A stretch of 64,000 nucleotides of DNA from Rugalucina vietnamica (taxonomy: Eukaryota; Mollusca; Bivalvia; Lucinida; Lucinidae), in the NCBI GenBank assembly GCA_964017185.1, contig OZ024871.1, forward strand, positions 66,096,866 to 66,160,865. The letters are read 5' to 3'. A program made the position numbers and the translations under genes. The notes under the pieces were generated by a model. It was not told the DNA's origin, did not search any database, and worked only from the letters and a program-made list of their open reading frames with translations. Of this stretch, positions 11,801-23,800 are shown in pieces (the stretch's first letter is position 1; each line of letters begins with the position of its first letter).

Positions 11801-14800
11801 CCATATACTATGTGATAGCTTATAATTTCCATCCAATTTATATAAAACATGTACCATATTGTTCAGGGGAATGTGTTCTATCATTTAAGATACGTTGTAT
11901 TTCAACATTGGCTTTCCCTTTAAGGACTATCTTGGGTTAATTGACATTCCTATTTTAATACATATTTCTATAAAATTTCTTCAATGAAAGATAACAACCC
12001 CCAGGAATATTGGGGATTGTGTTGGCTTAAAGTGTATTTCTCCCATGGGCCCTTCCAGAATTATCCCTGAGCCCCAGATGTGGTGCAGCGGTTTGAATCT
12101 TGGAACATGTATTGTATTCCATTGTCTAAGAGGACACAAGGCTTATGAAAGTTAAAAATTTACAAACCAATTATAATAGTCGCTCAGCTGAAACTGATTT
12201 TAGAAAATAAAATTACCTCATCGTTCGGAAGGATGAAGGTTTTCGGAAGATTTCATAGGTTTCCCGCCCAAAGTTCGAGCGTTTCTGGCAGCTTCTGTGT
12301 GATTTGTATAGAAAATATGTTGCATTTTCCATAAAATTCAACATTTGATCAATGTAACAACATGGTGGAAACCTCTTGATGTTACATACATGCAGCATAA
12401 ATCTATGTCAAAATGGGAGGGGGTCAGATTTTTTCAAAAAAATATTTTGTCAGAAAACATATTTTTTGCAATATAATATCAAGAAAATGCTACAATATGC
12501 TTACTGCAACCCAAAATGTTGGGTAGAAACTATTTATCCACGAATAACAGGTACAACATCTTTATAAGATTTATAACTGTAAACAGCACTGTCCATCACT
12601 TATGCAAAAACCTGTACCTTAAATATACTATGCAAAATAAACTGAGCAACTTTTACTTTGAACAGTGATTCTATGTTTTGTAGACAATAGGGAAGTTCTT
12701 CTGACAATGGCTTGCATGTAACAAATTATGGTAGAACCAGTCTTAGTGTGATGCTGAAGTGGCATTTGATTTGAAGCCCACGGAGGCATATCTCAAGTAA
12801 AACATAAATCATCAAATACTGATATACATATTTTGCACAGTATATCTATATATGCATTAAAAGTGTACACTTTGTGTTGACAGTCAGTCTGTTCATTCAG
12901 GTAGAACATACATATACAGTATATTTCCATAGCCTTGTTGAATTACAAATAATGGACCTGAGCCCATTAATTGGTTTTGGGGCTTTTTGACAGCCTTCCC
13001 CCCCCCTTGCCCAAACATGGCATTTGGATATCATATGTCATTTACAAAATTACAGTTGTGTTTAAAATATTTTGGTTGGGCAAGGGGGGGAACATGGTCT
13101 TATAAAATGTTTCCTATTTCCTATATGATGCTATATTAAATTCAAAGATTTTGTCCAATTTTTAAAGAAGTCACTGCTTGAGTTGCACAAAACATTACAT
13201 GCCTAAATACAATAGAAACTAATTTTTTAACTGCAATAAACGTCATTTCAGTGCCTGGTACGTGAGATTTTGAAAATTTCTTGGGCATTTCACAATAGAA
13301 ATCTTCCGAAAACCTTTGGTCTCAAATTAAAGATAATTGATTGTACTTTCAAAATCCGGTTGTCGTAGTGTCGAAAAAAGTGTAGCATCATATTAGAAAA
13401 AGGGGAGATAACTCTGTATTTAGTAAAATTAAGAATTGCCCGTTGGGATGGAAAAATGTCAAAATATTTTTATTCGATTTCGGTTTCGAGCATTTGATTA
13501 TATTTTCGTATTGTATATTGATATGTCGACACATTGTAGTTAATTTGAATTTTTGTGCCTTTTAACACACGCTTTAACGGCCGGTAACGTACGTAACACG
13601 ATAGAAATTTTGATTTTGACGCCTTCCGTTTTTTTTTATACAGAGTACAGTATTTTAGATATACCAATAATTTTGTATCTATGTAATGTTCAGTTAATGG
13701 GCAGTGTGTAGATGTTTCCATTTTTTCGCTTTTGCATCTCTCCATGTTGTCAGTACGCTTTTAAAAACCCAACCCATTCTCGAAAAGTAACGTTTTTTTT
13801 TCGACATTAAATCGCCATTCGATAGAGAATAACTTATAGATTCACGTGTGCATCTTTCGAATTACCAAGAGAAAATTGATCAACTTGATAGAATTGTTTT
13901 ATTTTCCAGTTTAAAAGGGAATGAATGATAAAATAGGCTTCTTGGTGTATATGGTCACGTAGACTACGTGCCTGCAGACAAATATAAACACAATTAGTAA
14001 ATGCAATATAAATGCAGCATTCCCTATAAAGGCGTTATGCTGATCCGGGGTTCAATATGAAACATAACCTTATCGTTCGGATGGGGAAGTTTAGTCTAAA
14101 ATGAAAGATGGGTGTCGCCTGGAATATTTGGTTGTTTTGCGCCACAAAACATTGTAGCATAATTTGACAAATATGGGCACATATATCTTTCTCAAGAGTA
14201 TTCATTTTGGTGCATGGTTACAAAACCTATTTGAAACCGATTCGTAAATTGGCTTTTCTTCCCAATTCTTCCTGACTCAATAATTATATACTCATATAGA
14301 AATATGTATAGAGCTTCAAGGTGCATTCTGAGATGTTACATATGTTTGTTTATAAAACAGGACTTGGGTCGACCGATATAAAACAGTTTTAAGGTTTTAC
14401 AGTTTGCGTTTTTTTTATTTGTTCTAGTATTCATGTTATTCATTACGAAGTACAGTTGTATCGATTACATAATAGATTTAATGGAAACACTTCAAACAAA
14501 ATACTACGAATCTATCTTTGACATATATTTCATAATATGTCGATGAACACTTCGACTCCTATTGAAAAGCTGGAAGATTTAAAGTCGCCCTTCAACCATT
14601 TTGCACATATAAGAGCTATTTTCAATATCTTTTGTCTTTGTAAAACTGGGACAGTTCTATTACAACGTTTAAATAATTTCAAGAAAGAGGTTTCCTAGAG
14701 AAATAACGTATTTCAGTAAGAGCTACGCCATGTAACATACGTAACATTTCTTGATTTTGAACATCAATGCATGTATTGAACGTACAGTATCCAATAGGAT

Positions 14801-17800
14801 GCGTCTACTTAGCAAGAACCTTAAACTGTTACTAAATATATCATATCGATTTATCAGGAAATTCAATGTTTTATCTAAAACCATGTGTAACACTGAATTT
14901 GATTTAAGCAAAACGAGTAAACGGGATCAACCTTGCTTACATCATACACACATATGAATAATCAAAGAACATGTTGCTTGCAAAGATATCGTTTTGAGAT
15001 ATATTATATAACGTTTAAGGAATAATGACCTTATGGTAGAGTGTATTTAACATGATAAAGCCGAATAATTGCATCGAACGAATGAAAGAAAGAGTTTAAG
15101 AAAGAAGGAAAAACACGTTATTGAATTTTATTTAAAGGTACATTGTACGCATATACAATATACATGTACTCTGGGTGATATTAAGATCTACTTTGCACCC
15201 CAGGATAATTGCTCATGAGTGAAAATTTGTTATTCTGAACACAAAATAGATATCAAAGATAAGTTAGTTTCTAATATCAAGTTAGGAATGACTAATGCTG
15301 CCATTTTATAGACACCACCAATTAACAATTTATGTGTTTTTTAAATGTTGTAAACATATAATATTTATATGAAGTTTTTGAGTTAAATGTATTTATCTTT
15401 GGATAGCCATACCCCTTCCCAAACTAACATTCTTCTACTGGTATCGCTGAAGTATTGCGCACAATATTCAAATATTATCCCCGAAATCTCAATCGTTTTA
15501 GCAGAATGATTGTGTCTTAAGTATAAAACGATTGCAAGCCCAATCTTTATAATATTTCCTTTATGTTCAAAACGTAACGTGTATAACACATTTATAACAC
15601 ATTTATTAGAATTTCATAATTGTCTAACTAAGTTTTTTTTCTTAAAACACTGTAGAGCAATAAGCTTTAATAAGGTGGTCCCTTATGTATTGGACCAAAG
15701 CCGTCACTTCATATGCCAAAATAGTTCATTTTATATCAAACGATTAAATGATACAATGATACGTTGATTAATAAAGTTATCCAAATTTGCGATCTCGTAT
15801 CATGGTATATAATATTAGCCTTGATAATAACTATCAAGGGAATGAGTTTCCTTCTTAGCATACTAAAACTTTCAGGAAACGTGAAAGGTAGCTTTTCGGT
15901 TTCCGTTTGCCTACTTTTACCTTTCTGTGTATCATGAGAGTATCACAATTGGAACGAATTCCTGTTTGTAGTTTTTTTCACAAAGATGCTTTGTAACAAG
16001 CTATTATACCAACAGGTGCTTTGCTATAAAAGGTTTTACATACAATGTATGTTGTGTTGCAAAATTATGACATATTCATTTAAAGGGAAATGCAATAAGT
16101 ATCATTTTATTTGTAAGCGTTAAGAAGAGGTTCAGTAATGTGATTAGTGTGGGGTTCAGTTATGTGATTTGTGTGAAAAATGACTTACAACACATACGGC
16201 TTTTCCTTATTCTTTAAATCGTCTGCTAATTCTTCTATCCCGGCACTCCAATGCATTTCATTAACGTTGTAGATTTACTTAAAATTACATAACAACGTAA
16301 AAAACACAGATAAAATACCTACTCAATTTCATTAAAGTCAATAAAAGATGAATCCTTATTCAATAGCACCATTTAATAAAACTAAGCTTATGTATTATTA
16401 TTGTGTAACATACGAAACATAATTTAGTAATTTGTTTGTACAATTTAACATACAAGTTTGCTTAATCATGTCGAGAACTTAAGGAGCGTATTTAATGTAA
16501 AAGAGGCCATTCTTACACAGAGTCGACAATTTCATCCCAATACTTTATAGTAAATGTTACACGTTAGTGATGTCGCTGATATGATTTCAATATTGCTTGT
16601 TTCACATATAACTGTTCGTTACCTTCACTTTATCTACAGTAAATTGACTAAAATCAAATTAAGAGGTTAACGTCAGTGGATTGGAAACAATCGTTCCAAA
16701 GGTGGCTTCTCTTATTTTGTAATCAAGTTTAAGGTTCTATTGATATGCTATAAAACATGTACATTGTATGTGTAAACAATTAACATTGCAAGGTTATCTA
16801 CGATACGCATAGGAATATTATATACTAAGTATACATCTATTAAGTAAACATCTCTTATTAAGTAAACATCTCTTTGAATGTACGTTTTGAAATGATTTCA
16901 TGTTTTCGCTATCATGGTAACAGCGTGGGCTTAGATTCAGATTAGTAATATATCAAACTATGCCCATATCCGTATCTCTAGATGTTGATTAGGCCCTGCC
17001 ATGCCAGTTGGAAATAACTGCGTACAGTAGAACTTTGCTGTCATTCTTGATAAAAACGGAACAAGAATTGCACACAGTAAACCTAAGATTGAAATAATGA
17101 ATCTTATATTTGGAAAGGGCACATGAATTCACTTTATTCTAAATATTTAAAAAACTCCAATGACACCACACAGTGAAGAAAGTAAATAAAATGTAACATA
17201 TCGTGTTTTGTGTGTAACGTAAGTAACACAAATTAAAATTCTGCCTCAGGACATATCGGTTTCACTGAACTCCAAATTAGAACCAAATTGCAAAGAAAAA
17301 AAAACTATAGAATTAAGAATAAAATGTAGGTTTTATAGACATACTCTTATTTGGGTCTAAACTTCAATGTTAGGCTATACACGTATTCAAACCACTTTTA
17401 TGCTACAAAATAGTGTAGAGGAAAATACAAACGACGACGACAACAGCAACAACGACAGATTGCATTTAAATCAAAGAAGTATATTTTGGTAAACGGAAAC
17501 TGCATTAAATGATCGAACGGACCTTAAACTTACTTTGATCCTGAAATTAAACTGTATGCAATGCATAACTGTTTATTAATGCGAATGTAGTTAACGTAAC
17601 CATTTGAATAAGACTACTTTGTACTTTAAACTTCAGCTTTTTTTCTCCTCCGTCGCGGTCGCGGGCCGTTTTCCAAACTTTCTGATCTGCTAAAGGCCAA
17701 CATTTTTATTTAATAACTTTCTATAGTGACGAGGTATCCATTTCTACACAGAAAGCGGTATAATTCAAGAATGCGGTAGGTGATTTAACAATGGCTAACA

Positions 17801-20800
17801 ATATATAAAAAATATCATTGGTAAAGTAAATTATTTATTTAAAAGGCTTATAAACAACATTTTCATGTACATTCTATTTCAGTACGCTATGAAAACATTT
17901 ATTTTATAGAGAAATGGCATCGCATGGCGCCAGTTTAGTGTATAATAAGGTGTTACGTATGTTACGCATCGTTATGGCAGTAGCGTACGTTCTTAAAATG
18001 TTTAAACCAATTACAATGTGTAGACAAATAATTGTATGATGAAACAAATTTAACACAGTGATCAAAATTGAAAAGAATAAATGATATTTCAACCTTCCAA
18101 TATTCCAACGTGTCATTTAGGATTTAACCCAATAAAGAGGTATCTATCTGCCCTGTCCTGGTTTAGTGCTACACCTTTTTTCAAAGAACAACAACTTTTC
18201 TTTAATTTATGACGAAATGTCTCCTTCTGGACGATGAGGTATAGTTTCATTTCAAAATCATGTTCATGTATGGACCTATCTATTGGGGCCCGAAATTTTA
18301 GCGTTTTGTCTTCTGTATGCATACATGTAGTCTACGTGACCATATACATTTTGAAGCCTGTTACATTATCTATTTCTCCCAAAAATGTTAAAAAGAATTT
18401 AATTTGAGCCAGTATGTCCATTCCTCGTAGTAAATTAAAAGACATACATGTTTATCCATAAGTTTTTCTCTACTGAATGAGAGATTTAACTTCGTAAAAC
18501 GGCATTTTTCAAGAATGGGTTTGTCACTTTAAAACGCACTAACAAGATTTAGAGATGTCCTAGCGGACATATGAGAACATTTACGTGCTTCCCACTGACT
18601 GAGCCTTATATAGATAGAAAATCGTTGGTATACCTAAAATACTGTACTATAAAAAATGCAAGACGTCAAAATCAAAATTTTTGCAAGGTTACATACGTTA
18701 CCGGCCGTTAAAGCGTCATTGAAAAATCACAAACAGTTTAAATCAACCACATTATGTCGACAAATTATTGTATAATACGAAAATATAATCAAAGGTTCGA
18801 AACCGAAATCGAATAAAAATATGTTTGACGTTTTCGTATCCCCATGGGCAATTCTTAATTTTAACGAATACAGAGTTATCTCCCCTTTTTCTGATATGAC
18901 GCTACACTTTTTTTTACACTACGACAAGCGGATTCTGAAAGAACAATCAATTATCTTTAATTTGAGACCAAATTCATCCTTCCGAACGATGAGGTAATTT
19001 TATCTGCGATTTAGGGCTTGTTTGAATTTCAGCTGAGCGGCTATAATAAAGATTATACTAAAAACGGTTATTTGTCAGCAGTTATAAAGAACATCATGGA
19101 AGGCCAAAATCACGTAATTATTACTTTTTTTTTTTTTTTTTTTTTTTTTGTTTATTTATTTTTTTTTTTTTTTTTGTATCAATATTCATTTCTAATGTTA
19201 GATTTTTCTCGAAACATAAATGAAGAAATTCCGGTATTGTTTTTAAATGCTACATAATAAAAGAAGACAAACCTCTAGTATCGCCCCACCCTGTTATCCA
19301 GCAGTTATAGCTGGTGGTGTCAAATGTAGCACCACTGTCAGGGATACAGGCTGGCTGAACTGTGTCGTCAAATGTTATCGCCTCGGACAGTTTGATTACA
19401 GCCACATCATTCGGTAGTCCTCTGTTCGGGTCATTTTCGAAATTTTCGTGCTGTAACAAAAATATGGAAATAAAAACTGTTTTTACAGATTTCAATGCAA
19501 ATTTACCAATGACATAAAATAAAAGTGTTACGTCAATTACCCAACTGCTACCGTTTACTTTAAATGTTTAAGGACTTTTTCATTTATCACACCGCCATCG
19601 CTCTATTTTGTATTTCATCGAAATTTATCCTCCACCCAAAATCAGATTCACAGAATATTTAAAGCGAAACCTACCAAAATGATTCTATCTACACCGATAT
19701 CTTCTCCATGACTAGGCAGGTTTCCTGTATGATGTTCGCCAACCACGACCTTCATGCCTGCATTGTTTCTACAATTAGCAAGATGTTTGGTATAATTGTA
19801 AAGATTATGCATATTTTACTTTAGAAATTATAATAACGGCTTTAGTTCCCTCCAAGCGAGAGTTCGTCTAAATGGTCTAATTGAGACATAGGGATGGTTG
19901 CCCTACCAACACTTTCAGATGTGCATTTCGCATAGATCTACGGCAATTTTTACAAAAATCAAATTGCATGTACGCCGTATAAGGTGTGTGGGACGTGGCA
20001 TACCGAAGATACATGTTTAGCTACTTAATTCGGCTAAAAGAAAATTTAATCAGAGCCGTAAAAATGAGCTACAGAACTTGTTCTAATTAGCACATATGCT
20101 CCAATAAGTGCAGGTCAGATCCTTTTACTCGCAAATTGGAAGATAATAAATTATCTATTTATCTTAACTCATTTAAGCCTGGCGTCCCTTTTATGGGACA
20201 AAGGCAAATATAATAGCATCAGATGTGACGCCGCAGAACGCGGCGTCCCATGTTCTGGGGCTATTTTGTTTGCTTAACGAAAACTCACCAAAAATGAAAT
20301 AAAAAATTTAAAATCACCCCTGATCCCAAAAATGAAAGTAGACTCACCCAAATGATAACAGTGGGTGAGTCCATTCGTCATAAATGGGTTAAAACATTCC
20401 TATATCGCACATATTTTTGTCTGAAAAAGTGCACTGTAGGCTCATTAAGCCCCGTTCTCACTGTCCCGGTTCTACCCCGGTTTGCCCCGGTGAAGGCAAG
20501 CCGGTTTACCGGCATAAACCGGGGATCATTTTCTTAAAAAATGATTTTGTTCTCACATTCCCGGTGTTACCCCGGTGTAGCTACGGTTTTAGAAACGAAG
20601 GACCCCGGTGGAGCCACGGTTCTTCCCGGTTCTACCCCGGATTCATCCCGGTTAGCCCCGGTTCTACTACGGTAAGGCCCGGTGTTGCCCCGGTTGTCCA
20701 CGGTGCTGTGCCGGTGACTGCCGGTCGCGTTACGGTATGCGCCGGTGGCGTCACGGTTCTACCCCGGTTCGCCACGGTTCGTCCCGGTTTACCCCGGTTT

Positions 20801-23800
20801 GTAGGGCAGTCAATTACCTCATCAGCCAATGCTGCTACGATGGCTTTATACACATGAAAACAAAATTGCATACGGTGCATGTTCGTGCATATGAGCTTGC
20901 ATGTTGGTACTTTGGTAACAGAGGTAACACTTAAATAGAAAGGCAAGTTTATAAAATGAATAGATAATACCGCAGGAGGATAACACGTGATGTAAAATCA
21001 ATACAACAGAAGGTTTAACTTTCCAGTCAACATTTTTTCGTTCATGTCGGCACTCTGGGAGCTAATCTGTCTTGCCCAAGGACACAAGACGGTGCCACCA
21101 GTGGGGATCGAACCCGGGACCGCTCGATTCGGAGTTTATAAGCCAATATCAATGTGTATTGAACCCTTTTCATTAACGTCATGAAGACTTTGCGCTTTTT
21201 CGGCAGTGTGACATTTTCGATAGGTTCACGAAATAATTTGCCGAAAAGCACAATTTAAATTCCGTTAAAATTCTTCATGCATTTTATGCCATTGGTACAT
21301 TTATGAACTTCATATAGTTATCATTCTCGAATGAATTTCTGAAGGTTATCGGGCTACAGTTAACCATCAAAATTTGCAAATTGTACATGTTTTGCGCGTT
21401 GTGACATCATTGCTTGATTAATGAAAGGTAGTATACTTATTCAAACTGTTTTGACAGTGTTGTCTATGAACTAAGCTTTGAACCGTATAAACAGATATTG
21501 TCATTTGCATGTTACTGTTGTTCAGATGGATTTAAATAACAGATAAAATACAATATCTAAATCTTACGTATTGGCCATATACGTTGAAAGTTAATGCTGA
21601 TATAAATTTATGAAAAATGCGTTTATTTTCGGCGTTTCTACAAAACCATAAAGAACCACAATGCGTCATATTGACAATGTACGCCGACACTCGAGCGCTA
21701 AATTCCTCTAGCAGTCTTGGTCGATCAGTGGTTGAGCTCTTGCCATAGTCACGGCACATGTCATTTGCTGACTAGTCAACTGGAATTGGTATTGCAGAAG
21801 TTGTAGTCTATTCCAATTGGTGTTTATTGGATAATTCATTCTATTTCGTGTAAAACATGAACACAACTGATAAAATCTATGTATTTTAACTAATTGCATG
21901 TAATTTCATCTAAACCGTAACGGTACCGGGGTGAACCGGCACACACCGTATTGAACCGGGACTCGACCGGGCCAAACCGTAGTAGCACCGCTACTGACCG
22001 GGGCGAACCGTTACGACACCGTGTCAAACCGTAGCTCCACCGGCATAAACCGTAGCGATACCGGCCCAACACCGGGGCGAACCGGGTTGAAATAAACGCC
22101 CCGGTTTACCCCGGTTTATCACGGAGTCGCCCCGGTTCGCCCCGGTGGAGATACGGTTCGCCCCGGTGTCGCCCCGGTTTATCACGGTTTTTGACACTTG
22201 TCCCGGTTCGCCCCGGTTCTATTAAACATTTTAAAACGACCGGCAAGGCAAGCCGGTTTACCCCGGTTCGCCGCGGTTTGCCCCGGTTGTCCACGGTTTA
22301 CTCCGGTTTGTTAAACCGGGGTGAACCGGGGAGCTAAACCGGGACAGTGAGAACAGAGCTTTAGAAAGAAAACGGTAAACCCACCCGTTTACGCAATGTG
22401 CTGCAGTGACCACCCATCTGTCTGTAACCACTGAACCACCACAAAAATGGTATGGTAGTTCCACTGATCTTGTAGGGACACCTGCCATGGCCAACTATGC
22501 CTCTCTGCCTCCGACCCACCCACAATCCGTGTCCCGGAACTAAAGGACCCAGACTTTGGCACTTGTCCACAATCTTGTGTTACTGTCATATATGCACATT
22601 GATTAGTTTAAAACTATACTGCATGTGGGACCGACCAAGTTAGTGAATGTAACAAATAAAGTAGCAAGTCTTTACAAATTAAGCTAGTAGATACATGTAC
22701 AGCCACAAAAAGTAGGGTGTATAAGTTTTGAAATTTAGTAGAATTAAAGGAATCGATTCGGAAACGCATATTTGGCCCTAAACATATTCATTTAGATGTT
22801 ACAATACGTGTTACAAATCAAATGCCAACGATTTACCCCATAATAAGTACACAATCATCCATTGAAAAGTACGCTAAAATGCGTCTCGAATCGCGAAGGT
22901 TGCCGCCATATTTGTTTACCTGTGACGTCACTCACTCACTTTCGGTTGAGAGCCATGTACAAGCGATCGTACTCCACTTCATTTTATCGATAAAATTCGC
23001 AGATTAAGGTAAGAAAAAAAAATAAAAACAGAAAAAATGTAATCTGTCACAGGGATCTCGCGGACGCAGGACTCGGCGTCCCGGGACGAGTAAATCTGGG
23101 CTCAGACACATGGTTTTCCTCAGTGGTGATTCCCGGGGCACAAGTTGTTTTTGCCGCCATACGTCCCAATATTTACCTGTGTTTTGTTGTCTATGAGCCA
23201 AAAAGAGCATCTTAGAGACATCCATCCGAGTGTATTTCGCACCTTTATGGTGAAAATCCAATCAAAATTATGTAACGATAGTTAGGAAGTCGATAATCTT
23301 TCATACGTCTAATGGCGATCAAACGATTTAAAGAATGGCGGTCGCATCTTTTGATGGCGCGTGTCTTTATGTAAACACCTTATAATGGTGATCAAACGAT
23401 TTAAAGAATGGCGGTCGCATCTTTTGATGGCGCGTGTCTTTATATAAACAACTTTAATTGCAGTCATTGTTGACAGGTCAGCTGACCGTTTGAGGCGTGT
23501 TTACCGTGTCACATGCTAAAAATAATTATCCGCATGAATGAAAATCTTTTCTGGATTGGTGGCAAACAAATTAGAAACGCATGTGCACTGAAAAACAATT
23601 AGTGTTGGGCGGTTCACCTCCGATTATAAATTAAATAAAATAGATAACTGAAGCAAATTAATCAAATTATGTAAAAAAAAAAAAAAAAAGGTGAGATTGC
23701 CCCTGGAGTGTGTACCGATTCCGTTTTGGAATAAAGTTGTTGAAAAACTTGTGAATTCCTATTCTTTTTCTATTGTGCGCGATTCTTTGACGAATTGTAT

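Larger units (their letters stand above)
12171..19049. mobile_element. Element of about 6.9 kb with long inverted terminal arms
   Basis: The left arm (12171-12236 plus 13316-13975) is the inverse of the right arm (about 18325-19049). Landmarks paired in inverted order: CGCTCAGCTGAAA; TTACCTCATCGTTCGGAAGG; a GGGGAGATAACTCTGTAT block; the GTAACGTACGTAAC motif beside GGCCG; and TATGGTCACGTAGACTAC at the inner end. The left arm is split by a nested element, while the right arm keeps the empty site. I found no transposase in the interior, so it appears non-autonomous or decayed. It lies in protease intron 7. Confidence 0.75.

Noticed and set aside
20352-22294. Several Pro/Gly/Arg-rich frames with up to 146 codons
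   Set aside because: They arise from the GC-rich decamer arrays of FB1 and have no conserved domain.
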